Counted from the stretch's first letter, positions 16,974-27,970 are shown. The stretch: DNA of 64,000 bases from Sphingomonadales bacterium 12-68-11 (GCA_002279825.1 NCCV01000003.1:615643-679642); one strand, 5' to 3'. Translations and numbers: made by a program. The notes: generated from the letters alone by a model not told the origin.

Positions 16974-16991
16974 CCTCCCGCAGGCGGGAGG
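16974..16991. repeat. Short GC-rich hairpin
   Basis: CCTCCCGC and GCGGGAGG form a perfect 8-bp stem with an AG loop between the DUF465 gene and ptsP on the leftward strand. A very similar hairpin with a TT loop occurs at 41779-41802. There is no T tract on either side, so it is more likely a dispersed element or a processing site than a terminator. Confidence 0.5.
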
Positions 16992-17004
16992 AGTAATGAG
17001 CCTC

Positions 17005-17160
17005 CTAGTGCGCCGAGATCGCTTCCTTCAGCCGCAGCTTCCGCTTCTTGAGGGCCTGGATTGTCGCACTGTCGGGGGCCGGCCGGGCCATCTCTTCGCG
17101 GATCCGCTGCTCGATCCCCTGATGCTTGGCCTGAAGCGCTGAGACATGCGACGATTCCAT
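17005..17160 (-). CDS. DUF465 (YdcH-like) small protein
   Basis: This 51-residue gene starts at ATG 17160 and stops at TAG 17007-17005. The product starts MESSHVSALQAKHQGIEQRI and ends with TIQALKKRKLRLKEAISAH. The L-K-K-R-K-L-x-L-K-x-x-I ending is the hallmark of DUF465, a short helical hairpin common in alphaproteobacteria with no known function. It is divergent from a second DUF465 gene at 17349, and lies 83 bp upstream of ptsP on the same strand. Confidence 0.88.
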   Translation of the reverse strand: MESSHVSALQAKHQGIEQRIREEMARPAPDSATIQALKKRKLRLKEAISAH

Positions 17161-17348
17161 ATGCGTTCTCCTTCCGCTGGCGGCCCTGTTCGGGCTGCGC
17201 GGACGACTCGCCGCATCGGCGGTCGAGCCGCCCGATTGTCATCAAATCATAATACGCCTAATTCTTCAAACCCGGCTTGCGGCGAAGCGGGCGCCGCCGA
17301 CGATACGGCGAACACGGGCAGCAAACGCGGGGAACGAAGGGGTGGTCG

Positions 17349-17546
17349 GTGAGCGAAGAAGAGCTGCGTAAGCGGCTGGCGGGCTTGCGGACCGAGCATC
17401 GCGACATGGATGCGGCGATCGCCGCGCTGACCGATGCCGGCAGCGGGGACCAGTTGCAGATCGCGCGGCTCAAGAAGCGCAAGTTGAAACTGCGGGATCA
17501 GATCGCGATCCTCGAGGATTACCTGACTCCCGACATCATCGCATAA
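17349..17546 (+). CDS. DUF465 (YdcH-like) small protein, second copy
   Basis: The 65-residue product from GTG 17349 carries the same IARLKKRKLKLRDQI core (about 42-56) as the gene at 17005-17160 and a long N-terminal helix (EEELRKRLAGLRTEHRDMDA). The GTG start is chosen because the family begins just before the first helix; the in-frame sequence upstream is Arg/Gly-rich and unlike protein. The 188 bp between the two divergent DUF465 genes contain an AT-rich patch near 17236-17270 that is a plausible promoter area. Confidence 0.85.
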   Translation: MSEEELRKRLAGLRTEHRDMDAAIAALTDAGSGDQLQIARLKKRKLKLRDQIAILEDYLTPDIIA

Positions 17547-17634
17547 GGCACAGGCTTCGTGCCTTCCCGGGACGGCTGCGGAAAACCGCGCCGGGCCACT
17601 GGCGCGACGACCGCGCGTTGCGTAGCTCCATCCC

Positions 17635-18105
17635 ATGAGCCAGCCCGCCGATCTCAGTCCGACGATCATCGAGTCGCTCTACTGCGACGCGCTGCTGCTG
17701 GCCGACGAAGCACGCACCGCCTTCGACCTGTCGGGCCGGCTCGAAGCCGCCTCGCTCGACGAGGACCTGGCGCGCATTGCGCTGAGCTGCGAGGCGCTGC
17801 GCACCACCACGCTGATGATGCACGCCATTACCTGGCTGCTCAACCGGCGGGCGCACATGGCCGGCGAGCTCAGCGAGTTCCAGCTCCGCCGCCACGGCCG
17901 GCTGCCGACCTCGCAAAGCCGCCCCGATCCTGCCCAACTGGCGCTACTGGGGGGCGAACTGGTCGAGCTGATCGACCGAACCCGGCGATTCTACGCGCGG
18001 ATCGAACGGCTCGACCTCGCCTGGCGGGCGCGGTTCGCGATGGAGCCGAGCGCGGTCCACCGCCTGCGCGAAAGGATCGGCCAGGCGGTTGGCGCTTCCG
18101 CTTAG
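17635..18105 (+). CDS. DUF1465 family protein
   Basis: The product is 156 residues and soluble. It opens with a conserved IIESLYCDALLLADEARTAF helix (about 11-30), followed by LARIALSCEALRTTTLMMHAITWLLNRRA, both typical of DUF1465, a family restricted mostly to alphaproteobacteria. Its function is unknown. It is 88 bp downstream of the second DUF465 gene and may be cotranscribed with it. A REP-like element follows. Confidence 0.85.
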   Translation: MSQPADLSPTIIESLYCDALLLADEARTAFDLSGRLEAASLDEDLARIALSCEALRTTTLMMHAITWLLNRRAHMAGELSEFQLRRHGRLPTSQSRPDPAQLALLGGELVELIDRTRRFYARIERLDLAWRARFAMEPSAVHRLRERIGQAVGASA

Positions 18106-18125
18106 GACCCTTTCCACTTTAGTTT

Positions 18126-18210
18126 CGTGATTGCGAGCGTAGCGAAGCAATCCAGGGCCGCACAAACCGCGCTGGATTGCCACGGGGCCTGCGGCCCCTC
18201 GCAATGACGA
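18126..18210. repeat. REP-like imperfect palindrome, copy A
   Basis: The left arm ATTGCGAGCG-AGCGAAGCAA and the right arm with CCCCTCGCAATGACG form an extended imperfect hairpin of about 85 nt. A close relative in the same orientation lies at 48448-48530. Elements of this kind are frequent in alphaproteobacterial intergenic regions. This copy lies between DUF1465 and the convergent glpK. Confidence 0.75.
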
Positions 18211-18219
18211 GCAAGGCGC

Positions 18220-19683
18220 TCAGACTTTCGCCAGCGCCGCGTTCCACGCCGCCAGCCGGGCATCTCTCACCTCCTCGCCCATAGCCGGCTCGAAATGCCG
18301 TTCGGTGCCGATCATCGCTTCGGCGGCGGCTTCCAGCGAGGAATGCAGCCCTGCCCCGACCGCCGCCAGCATCGCCGCGCCGAGCGCGGTCGTCTCGACG
18401 AAATCGGGCCGGATCACTGTGAGCCCGGTCAGATCGGCGATGTCCTGCGCCATCCAGTCGTTCGCCGCCATGCCGCCGTCGATCCGCAGCGATCGCCAGC
18501 GGGCGCCGTCGGCGGCGAAGGCGGCCGCGAGGTCGTAAGTCTGATGCGCCATCGCCTGGAGCGCGGCGCGGACGATGTGGGCCTTGCCGGTCGCGAAGCT
18601 GAGCCCGGTTATCAGGCCGCGCGCTTCCGGCCGCCAGTGCGGCGCGCCCATCCCGCTCAGCGCCGGGACCACCACCACGCCGCCGCTATCGGGCACCGAG
18701 CGGGCAAGCGCTTCAGTCTCCGCCGCGCTGAGGATGAGGCCGAGCGAGTCGCGCAGCCACTTGATGAAACTGCCCGCGACGAACACCGAGCCCTCGAGCG
18801 CATAATGCCGCTTGCCGCCAAGCTGATGAAGCACCGTGCCGAGCAGGCGGTTGTTCGAGCGGGGAATCGCGGCGCCCTCGTTCACCAGCACGAACGCCCC
18901 GGTGCCATAGGTCGCCTTGGTATCGCCGGGAGACAGGCAGCCCTGACCAATGGTCGCGGCCTGCTGGTCGCCGGCTAGCCCTGCTATCGGGATAGGCGGG
19001 CCGAACAGCGCGGTGGTGGCGAACGCCCCGGCGCTGTCGATCACTTCCGGGAGCACCGCCATCGGCACGCCGAATAAGCTGCACAGCCCTTCGTCCCAGC
19101 TAGCACCGGCGAGCGGCAGCAGCAGCGTGCGGCTGGCGTTGCCCGCATCGGACAGATGCGCGCCGGTCAGCTTGAAGAGCAGCCACGATTCGACGGTGCT
19201 GAACGCCAACCGCCCCGTGGCAGCGGCGTTCGCCACCGCCGGCTCATTGTCGAGCAGCCAGCGCATCTTGGTGGCCGAGAAATAGGGATCGAGCAGCAAG
19301 CCGGTTGCCTCACGGACCCGGTCCTCGTGCCCTTCCGCTTGCAGCCGCTGGCACATCGGCGCGGTGCGCCGGTCCTGCCATACCAGGGCCCGAGAGAGCG
19401 GCTCCCCACTCGTCTTGTCCCAGGCAACCACGGTCTCACGCTGGTTGGTGATCCCGATCGCCGCGATCCGCCCGGCGCCGCCCGCCTGCCCGATCACCTC
19501 GGTGGCGCACGCCTGCGTCCTGCCCCAGATCTCCGCCGCGTCGTGCTCGACCCAGCCGGGCTTCGGGTAGTGCTGGGTGAGCTCGCGCTGCGCGACCGCG
19601 TGGACGCGGCCGTTCGGATCGAACAGCATCGCCCGCGTCGAAGTGGTGCCGGCGTCGAGCACCAGGATCAGGCCGTCTCCCAT
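18220..19683 (-). CDS. glpK: Glycerol kinase
   Basis: GlpK phosphorylates glycerol to sn-glycerol 3-phosphate. From ATG 19683 the protein has 487 residues, slightly shorter than E. coli GlpK. FGGY-family motifs are DAGTTSTRAMLFD (about 8-20), GITNQRETVVAWD (about 73-85), GLAGDQQAATIGQGC (about 239-253) and DGGMAANDWMAQDIADLTG (about 398-416). No glpF, glpD or glpR is adjacent, so it stands alone. An upstream in-frame extension overlaps the divergent gene region and is not protein-like. Confidence 0.95.
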   Translation of the reverse strand: MGDGLILVLDAGTTSTRAMLFDPNGRVHAVAQRELTQHYPKPGWVEHDAAEIWGRTQACATEVIGQAGGAGRIAAIGITNQRETVVAWDKTSGEPLSRALVWQDRRTAPMCQRLQAEGHEDRVREATGLLLDPYFSATKMRWLLDNEPAVANAAATGRLAFSTVESWLLFKLTGAHLSDAGNASRTLLLPLAGASWDEGLCSLFGVPMAVLPEVIDSAGAFATTALFGPPIPIAGLAGDQQAATIGQGCLSPGDTKATYGTGAFVLVNEGAAIPRSNNRLLGTVLHQLGGKRHYALEGSVFVAGSFIKWLRDSLGLILSAAETEALARSVPDSGGVVVVPALSGMGAPHWRPEARGLITGLSFATGKAHIVRAALQAMAHQTYDLAAAFAADGARWRSLRIDGGMAANDWMAQDIADLTGLTVIRPDFVETTALGAAMLAAVGAGLHSSLEAAAEAMIGTERHFEPAMGEEVRDARLAAWNAALAKV

Positions 19684-19803
19684 CGCGCCAACCTGCCGTT
19701 GGCCCCTCAGGAAGTCGAGAGTCCGATGCATGAACTGGCTCGACTTTGCCGGGTCCCGGCGGAACAAGGAACGCCAACGGGCTCTCGGCCGTTCGGAGCA
19801 AAC

Positions 19804-20496
19804 ATGGACAAACCCCCTTTGATCGAGCGCGAGACAGCCGGCGACCGGCTCCAGCCGCCGCCGCGCGCCGAGCGCCCGCTCGCCCGCGTGCAGGCGCTGC
19901 CGTGGTTGCTGTTTATCGCCGTGCTGGCGCTCGCGGCATGGCTGGCGTGGCAGGCCTTCGGACCCGAGGATCTCGGCGATCCGGTCGCGACCGGGCTGGT
20001 GTCGTTCGAGAAACAGAACCGGTTGACGGTCTTTTCGGCCGAACTCTCGCCGGTCGTTGCCAATACCGACAGCCGGCTGTTCGGCGCGATCCAGAGCCGC
20101 CAGGTGGCGGTAATCCCCGCGCGGGTCGATTATTCGCTCGATCTCGGCCGGGTCGATCGGAACCGCCTGGCCTGGAACGCCGATACGAACACGCTCGCGG
20201 TGCAGCTCCCGGCTCTGACCGTGGGCCGCCCCAACCTCGACGAAGCGCGCGCGCAATACTTGCGCGAGGGCATCTGGATCAGCCGTGCCGCGCAGGACAA
20301 CCTGACGCGCGCCAATACCCGGCTCGCCGAACAGCAGGCGGTGCAGCAGGCGGCCAATCCGGTGCTGATGGACCTTGCCAGGACCGCCGCGCGCGAGGCT
20401 GTCCGGCAGAACCTAGCGATCCCGCTCGAAGTCGCGGGCTATGGCAAGGTGACAGTCACCGTCCGCTTCGACGGAGAGGCTGCTCCCGCCCGCTGA
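19804..20496 (+). CDS. DUF4230 membrane-anchored protein
   Basis: The product has 230 residues from ATG 19804, preceded by GGAG at a good distance. One N-terminal membrane segment (LPWLLFIAVLALAAWLAWQAF, about 32-52 with breaks) is followed by a soluble domain with LVSFEKQNRLTVFSAELSPV and RQVAVIPARVDYSLDLGRVD, characteristic of DUF4230. The bulk should face the periplasm. Function is unknown. It is divergent from glpK with 120 bp between the starts. Confidence 0.8.
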   Translation: MDKPPLIERETAGDRLQPPPRAERPLARVQALPWLLFIAVLALAAWLAWQAFGPEDLGDPVATGLVSFEKQNRLTVFSAELSPVVANTDSRLFGAIQSRQVAVIPARVDYSLDLGRVDRNRLAWNADTNTLAVQLPALTVGRPNLDEARAQYLREGIWISRAAQDNLTRANTRLAEQQAVQQAANPVLMDLARTAAREAVRQNLAIPLEVAGYGKVTVTVRFDGEAAPAR

Positions 20497-20561
20497 TCGC
20501 GCTTTCCGCGCCGCTCCCGGAGTGGTAATCGCCCGCCGGGGTCCGAACGGGGGTTCGATCT

Positions 20562-21329
20562 ATGGCAAGCATTACATTCGCGCGCAGCGGCGATCGCGGC
20601 GAAGCGCGCTTTTTCTTCACGATGGCCTGCGCGATGGCTGCGACTATCATCGCCGGCTTTTCGCTCAACATCGGGCTTGGCCGGTCGAACTTCGGCATGC
20701 CGTTGCTGGTCCATGTACACGCGGTCGTGATGATGGGCTGGCTTGGGCTCTATGTAGCCCAGAACGCGCTGATTTTCGGCAACAACGTCGCGCTCCATCG
20801 CCGGCTCGGCTGGCTGTCGCTGCTGTTCCTCCCGGCCATGCTGATTCTCGGCGTCATGATCACCCGCCTGTCGCTGCAGACGACTGGGGGGCCACCGTTC
20901 TTCGACCAGAACCAGTTCCTGATCAGCAATCCGCTGCAGTTGCTGGGCGCCATCGGCCTGGCAGCCGCCGCGGTGATCGTCCGTAAGGACACCGGCTGGC
21001 ACCGCCGCTTGATGTATAGCATGTTCGCCGGCCTGACCGGTCCGGGGTTCGGCCGGCTGCTGCCGATGCCGTTCCTGATCCCGTACGGCTGGTACGTTGC
21101 CGCGCTGGCCGGCGCGACGCTGTTCATCGTCATCGGCATGATCGCCGACAAGCGTCGCTACGGCCGGGTCCATCCGGCCTGGCTGGTCGGGCTCGCCACG
21201 ATGTTCGGCATCCAGGTGGTGGCCGACCTCTTTGCCTACAGCCCGCTCGGCTACCAGTTCACGGAATGGTTCCTGGCTGGCACCCCGGGCGCAGAGCGGC
21301 AGATGGAAGCGTTCTTCCCGCCGATGTAG
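20562..21329 (+). CDS. Multi-pass membrane protein of unknown function
   Basis: The 255-residue product has about seven hydrophobic segments, including FFFTMACAMAATIIAGFSL, LLVHVHAVVMMGWLGLYVA, LSLLFLPAMLILGVMI and YVAALAGATLFIVIGMIA. Conserved-looking histidines occur in HVHAVVMMGW (about 51-60), ALHRRLGWL and GWHRRLMYS, a spacing seen in haem-binding or YozB/DUF2306-like proteins, but I cannot assign it. It lies 65 bp after DUF4230 and 52 bp before nadA on the same strand. Confidence 0.7.
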   Translation: MASITFARSGDRGEARFFFTMACAMAATIIAGFSLNIGLGRSNFGMPLLVHVHAVVMMGWLGLYVAQNALIFGNNVALHRRLGWLSLLFLPAMLILGVMITRLSLQTTGGPPFFDQNQFLISNPLQLLGAIGLAAAAVIVRKDTGWHRRLMYSMFAGLTGPGFGRLLPMPFLIPYGWYVAALAGATLFIVIGMIADKRRYGRVHPAWLVGLATMFGIQVVADLFAYSPLGYQFTEWFLAGTPGAERQMEAFFPPM

Positions 21330-21354
21330 ACCGCAAGCTTGAGGTTGTTCGCGG

Positions 21355-21380
21355 GCGGCCCGCGGCCTATCTCGGGCCGC
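21355..21380 (+). promoter_or_regulatory. Hairpin abutting the nadA start codon
   Basis: GCGGCCCG (21355-21362) and CGGGCCGC (21373-21380) form a perfect 8-bp stem ending one base before ATG 21382. No clear Shine-Dalgarno is exposed. It may end the upstream transcript or limit nadA translation; there is no T tract. Confidence 0.45.
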
Positions 21381-21381
21381 G

Positions 21382-22371
21382 ATGAGCATCGAGACCAAGC
21401 TGCCCGCCGGCGCCGACTTGCGCGCTGAGATCGACCGCCTCCGCAAGGAGCGCAATGCGGTCATCCTCGCGCACTACTATCAGCGGCCCGAGCTGCAGGA
21501 CCTCGCTGATTTCGTCGGCGACTCGCTCGAGCTGTCGCGCAAGGCGGCCGACACCAACGCCGAGGTGATCGCGTTCTGCGGGGTCAAGTTCATGGCGGAC
21601 ACCGCCAAGATCCTCAGCCCCGACAAGATCGTGGTGCTGCCCGACATGGACGCCGGCTGTAGCCTCGAGGATTCGTGCCCGCCGCAGAAGTTCAAGGCGT
21701 TCCGCGAGGCGCATCCCGATCACATCGCGCTGACCTACATCAACTGCTCGACCGAGGTGAAAGCGCTCTCCGACGTGATCGTCACCAGTTCGAGCGCGGA
21801 GACGATCCTCAGCCAGATCCCCAAGGACCAGCCGATCATCTTCGGGCCCGACCGGCACCTCGGCGGCTATCTCAACCGCAAGTTCGGACGCGAGATGCTG
21901 CTGTGGCCGGGGGTGTGCATCGTCCACGAGGCCTTCAGCGAGCGCGAGCTACTCAAGCTCAAGGCGCAGTACCCCAGTGCCCCGGTCGCCGCCCACCCCG
22001 AATGCCCGCCGCACATCATCGACCACGCCGACTACGTCGGCTCGACCAGCGGCATCCTCAATTTCGCCAAGACGATGCCCGACGCGCTGCTGATCGTCGC
22101 CACCGAGCCGCACATCATCCACCAGATGGAAAAGGCGCTGCCCGACAAGACCTTCGTCGGCGCGCCCGGCGCGGACGGCAACTGCAACTGCAACATCTGC
22201 CCGTACATGGCGCTCAACACGCTGGAGAAGCTCTACACCGCGCTGCGCGACCTCGAGCCGCGCATCGAGATCGAGGAAGGCCTGCGCCTGCGCGCCAAGA
22301 AAAGCCTCGACCGGATGCTCGAGATGGCGAGCGGGACGATCGGGCTGGGGGATCTGGGACGGGTTAGCTAA
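21382..22371 (+). CDS. nadA: Quinolinate synthase A
   Basis: NadA condenses iminoaspartate with dihydroxyacetone phosphate to quinolinate in NAD biosynthesis, using a 4Fe-4S cluster. The protein has 329 residues. It shows AVILAHYYQRPELQDLADFVGDS in pieces (about 25-47), GVKFMADTAKIL (about 68-79), DAGCSLEDSCPP, AHPECPPHI and the C-terminal CNCNICPYM (about 270-278). These supply the ligand cysteines. nadB and nadC are not in the window. The stop overlaps the stop of the convergent HIRAN gene by 3 bp. Confidence 0.96.
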   Translation: MSIETKLPAGADLRAEIDRLRKERNAVILAHYYQRPELQDLADFVGDSLELSRKAADTNAEVIAFCGVKFMADTAKILSPDKIVVLPDMDAGCSLEDSCPPQKFKAFREAHPDHIALTYINCSTEVKALSDVIVTSSSAETILSQIPKDQPIIFGPDRHLGGYLNRKFGREMLLWPGVCIVHEAFSERELLKLKAQYPSAPVAAHPECPPHIIDHADYVGSTSGILNFAKTMPDALLIVATEPHIIHQMEKALPDKTFVGAPGADGNCNCNICPYMALNTLEKLYTALRDLEPRIEIEEGLRLRAKKSLDRMLEMASGTIGLGDLGRVS

Positions 22372-22802
22372 CCTTCGAACGACCGTTCATCAACGTCTTG
22401 GCCTCTGCCGCCCAGTAGTTCGACATCAAGCACGACGCTGACATTCCTGCTCACTAGGTCGAGTGACAAAATCCGCGCTTGGAAGCTTTGTTCATTGCGG
22501 TGCACGATGCGTTGAACGAAGCTGACGCGCGCTATGTAGCCGATGGTTTTCCCTCGGGCACATACAACTGCAATCGCGCTGGGATCATGGGGATTTCCGG
22601 GCTCTCGAAATAGCGAGACAGGCTCGCCGATCCGGCATCGACGGATCGCGGGCTGATATTTACTTTCGCCTACGATACCGACCGGATATCCTTTTGGCTC
22701 TTGATTGGCGACTTTGCGGGTTGGCCGCTTTGACTTCGCGGAAGCGCTCAGAGCCACGACGAAGAGCTTCAGCAGTGCACTGGCCAATCCACGCTTCGCC
22801 AT
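22368..22802 (-). CDS. Stand-alone HIRAN-domain protein
   Basis: The 144-residue product has a basic, hydrophobic N-terminus (about 1-30) and then a HIRAN-type domain. The signature runs YPVGIVGESKYQPAIRRCR (about 39-57), VSLFREPGNPHDPSAIAVVC and GKTIGYIARVSFVQRI. In eukaryotic HLTF and Rad5 and in bacterial nuclease or helicase fusions, HIRAN binds DNA 3' ends or damaged DNA; here it is not fused to any enzyme. Codon use is less GC-rich than in neighbours. It is tail to tail with nadA, with overlapping stops. Confidence 0.78.
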   Translation of the reverse strand: MAKRGLASALLKLFVVALSASAKSKRPTRKVANQEPKGYPVGIVGESKYQPAIRRCRIGEPVSLFREPGNPHDPSAIAVVCARGKTIGYIARVSFVQRIVHRNEQSFQARILSLDLVSRNVSVVLDVELLGGRGQDVDERSFEG

Positions 22803-22886
22803 TGTTGAGCGCCTCCCTACGCCTGAACCGCCACCGCACTATGTCGCTCCGCTAGAGCCCGTCGGCGTTCCAAGGTGCCCGCGACC

Positions 22887-23793
22887 TTAGGCGGGAGTTC
22901 TATCAGTGGGTTTGGCTAACGTCGAATCGCCCGCCGCCCGCGCAACGACGAGCGCGCTGGCTACCAGTGCGATCCCAAGCACGTCCACGCCGGTGAGCAC
23001 CTCGCCGAAGCTGACCCAGCCCACCACCGCCGCCACGGCCGGCTGGCACAGCAGCGCCACCCCGATCACCAGCGGCGAGAAATGCCGGAGCGCATAGACC
23101 AGCAGTCCCTGCCCGATCAGTTGGCTGCTGATCGCCAGCCCGACCACCGGCCCCCAGTCCTGCGGCACGATCCGTTCGCCGGCGAGCAGCGCGATAGCCA
23201 GCAGCACCGGCGCGCTGGCGAGGCACGACCAGGTCAGCACGCTCCACCCGCCGAGCCGCTGGCGCGCGTCCTGCAGCAGGATCAGGTAGCCGGCGTAGAG
23301 GATGCCCGCGACGAGGCAGAATACGTCGCCCAGCAACGTGCGCGGCGAGATCTCGAACGAGCGGCCCATCAGGATCGCCGCCCCGGCCAGCGCCGCGACC
23401 AGCGCCGGCCATTCGCGCCCCTTGGGCAGGCGCCGCCAGGCAATGAAACCCCAGACCATCAGGATCAGGCTGCCGGCATTGCCGAACAGCGTGGCATTGG
23501 CGAGCCGGGTCAGCCCGATGCCGACGTGCCAGGCGGCGATGTCGAGCGCGAAGAACACGCCCCCCGCCATGACAGCCAGCACTGCCCCGCGCGGCAGGCC
23601 GAGCAGCGGCTGGCGGTTGGTCCGCGCCAGCAGCGCGAGCACCGGCAGCGCCAGCGCCACCCGCCAGAACCCCGCCGCGACCGGGCCGGTATCAGCGAGG
23701 CGAACGAAGCACGGGCCCAGCGCCAGCGCGACGTTGCCGGCGACCAGCGCGGCAACGGGCAGCGCGAGCGCCAGCCGGCTTGGTGCGATGCGG

Positions 23794-23804
<11 letters not shown>
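22887..23804 (-). CDS. EamA/DMT family transporter
   Basis: The product is 305 residues from GTG 23804 and has about ten hydrophobic segments in two EamA repeats (PVAALVAGNVALALGPCFVR; LLGDVFCLVAGILYAGYLIL). Members export metabolites or amino acids; the substrate is unknown. The start overlaps the end of the upstream AraC gene by 11 bp, so the two form a two-gene unit. An in-frame extension upstream lies over the regulator in the wrong frame and is rejected. A TTG two codons further upstream is an alternative start. Confidence 0.85.
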
Positions 23805-26027
<2,223 letters not shown>

Positions 26028-26073
26028 GCAGGCGCGACGAGGCAACTAGAACAACAAAACGAGGGGACCTGAC

Positions 26074-26958
26074 ATGAGCAATTCGATCACCCGACTGATG
26101 CGCGCCGGCCTTGGCCTGTCGCTCGCATGCACGATGACGGTCGCGCAGGCCGGTCTCGCCCAGCAGCCGCCCGGGGCCCCGCCGCGTCCCGCCGGCGCCG
26201 CGCCGGGCAACGGGCCGCCGCGCATGCCGATGACGATCGCGCCCGATCCCCGGGTGCAGCAGCGCACTTATCGCCTCGCGGATACCGGCGAGGAGATGAA
26301 GTACACGGTGTTCGTGTCGTCGAAAGTCAGGCCGGGCGTACCCGCCCCGCTGGTCGTCGCGCTGCACGGGCTCGGCGGCGATTCCAACTTCATCGTCCGC
26401 GAAAAGCTGGTCGATCAGGCCGAGGCCGGCGGCTACATCGTGGTCGGGCCGATGGGCTACAATGTCAGCGGCTGGTACGGCTCGCCCCCGATCGCGATGG
26501 GCGGCCGCCCAATCGAACCCGCCAACCTTGCCGAGCTGTCCGAGAAGGACGTCATGAACGTGCTCGAGATCGCGCGGAAGGAGTTCGCCGTCGATCCTGA
26601 CCGGACTTACCTGATGGGCCATTCGATGGGCGGCGCGGGCACGCTCTTCCTCGGCCAGAAGCACGCGGGCCAATGGGCCGCGATCGCCGCGATCGCGCCG
26701 GCGGCCTTCATGATGCAGCCCACCCAGAAGGACATCCTGGCGCCGATCAAGGCCGCCGGGCTGCCGGCGATGATCACCCAGGGCGACGCCGACCCCGTGG
26801 TTCCCGCCACCAGCGTTCGCACCTGGGCTGCCGCAATGAAGGACCTCGCGATGGAGCACGAGTACATCGAGATGGCGGGCCGCGACCACGGCAACATCAT
26901 CGGCGATTCGATGCCGGAGATCTTCCGTTTCTTCGCGGCGCATATGCGCGGAAGGTGA
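26074..26958 (+). CDS. Secreted alpha/beta-hydrolase, PHB depolymerase/esterase-like
   Basis: The 294-residue product has a signal peptide (about 1-29) and a Pro-rich mature start. An alpha/beta-hydrolase fold follows, with the oxyanion region VVALHGLGGDS (about 94-104), nucleophile Ser184 in GHSMGG, Asp near 238-240 in TQGDADPVVP and His272 in GRDHGN. Related enzymes include secreted feruloyl esterases and PHB depolymerase-like hydrolases. Lying 46 bp after pobA, it may release hydroxybenzoate or similar acids from esters; this is inference. Confidence 0.82.
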   Translation: MSNSITRLMRAGLGLSLACTMTVAQAGLAQQPPGAPPRPAGAAPGNGPPRMPMTIAPDPRVQQRTYRLADTGEEMKYTVFVSSKVRPGVPAPLVVALHGLGGDSNFIVREKLVDQAEAGGYIVVGPMGYNVSGWYGSPPIAMGGRPIEPANLAELSEKDVMNVLEIARKEFAVDPDRTYLMGHSMGGAGTLFLGQKHAGQWAAIAAIAPAAFMMQPTQKDILAPIKAAGLPAMITQGDADPVVPATSVRTWAAAMKDLAMEHEYIEMAGRDHGNIIGDSMPEIFRFFAAHMRGR

Positions 26959-27013
26959 TCGGCGGCCGTCGCATTCACGCCCGCTCCACCGCCGCCATCA
27001 AGGGAGACGAACG

Positions 27014-27931
27014 ATGAGACTGATCTTCGCGCTATGGCTGTTCTTCTCTGCGAGCGCCCTCGCCGCGCAGCCATCAGTCGCCGCGGCGCCCGCGTGCGAC
27101 CGCGAGTGCCTGCGCGGCAAAATGACCGAAGTCCTGCATGCGCTTGCCGCTCATGATGTCAGCAAGCTGGCGGTTTCCCCCACCTTGCGCGTCACCGAGG
27201 ACGCGGTGGAGAAGCCGCTGGCGCAGGTCGGCCTCGTCCGTTCGGTCACCAAGCTGCGCGGCTATCGCCAGGACATCCTCGACGAGCGCGCGGCCCAGGC
27301 CGTGGCGGGGGTCATGGTCGAGGAATCGGGCGCGCCGATGATCCTGGTGGTGCGCCTCAAGGTCGATGGCGAGCAGAGGCTAAGCGAACTCGAACTGGTC
27401 GCGACGCGCGGGCGTGCCGACGGCATGCTCTACAATATCGACACCTACAGCGGCGCGCCGGCGCTGGCGATGAATGTGGTGCCGACACCCGCGCAGCTCG
27501 AAACGCGCGAGGACGCCATCGCCATCGCGATGCACTACCCCCGCGGGCTCAGCAACGCGGAGACCTTCAACGCCGTGGGCACGCCGTTCGCGAGCGGCGC
27601 CTATCGCATCGAGAACGGCATGCTTATGGCCGGGCCGGGCTGCTCCTTCATTCCGGGCTGCGGCAACATTGGAAATCAATCGCTGGCGGTGTTCAGACAG
27701 CTCGGCCGGGTCACGGTGCGCGACGTGCTCGTCGACGAGCGCACCGGCATTGTCATCATGCGCCTGTCGTGGAATTCGAGCGGCACGCCCGGTTCGGACA
27801 AGCTGACCGCGTGGGAGATGTTCAAGGTTTACGACGGGCAGATCCATATGGTGGAAGCCTATATCCGCCTGTTCCCGCCGGCGCTGGACCTGGGGGGATG
27901 GCCGATCGCGGCGGGGATCACTCAGCCCTGA
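27014..27931 (+). CDS. Secreted hypothetical protein
   Basis: The 305-residue product has a signal peptide (cleavage near ALAAQP), then a helical CDRECLRGKMTEVLHALAAH segment (about 29-48) and SnoaL/NTF2-like strands. A Cys pair occurs in GPGCSFIPGCGN (about 210-221). It resembles proteins I know as DUF8021, but this match is from memory of the opening CDRxCLRG motif. It follows the esterase by 55 bp on the same strand and may be part of the same transcript. Confidence 0.68.
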   Translation: MRLIFALWLFFSASALAAQPSVAAAPACDRECLRGKMTEVLHALAAHDVSKLAVSPTLRVTEDAVEKPLAQVGLVRSVTKLRGYRQDILDERAAQAVAGVMVEESGAPMILVVRLKVDGEQRLSELELVATRGRADGMLYNIDTYSGAPALAMNVVPTPAQLETREDAIAIAMHYPRGLSNAETFNAVGTPFASGAYRIENGMLMAGPGCSFIPGCGNIGNQSLAVFRQLGRVTVRDVLVDERTGIVIMRLSWNSSGTPGSDKLTAWEMFKVYDGQIHMVEAYIRLFPPALDLGGWPIAAGITQP

Positions 27932-27970
27932 CGCGGGCGGGCCCGGATCGTCGCCGGATACTTGAAAGGG

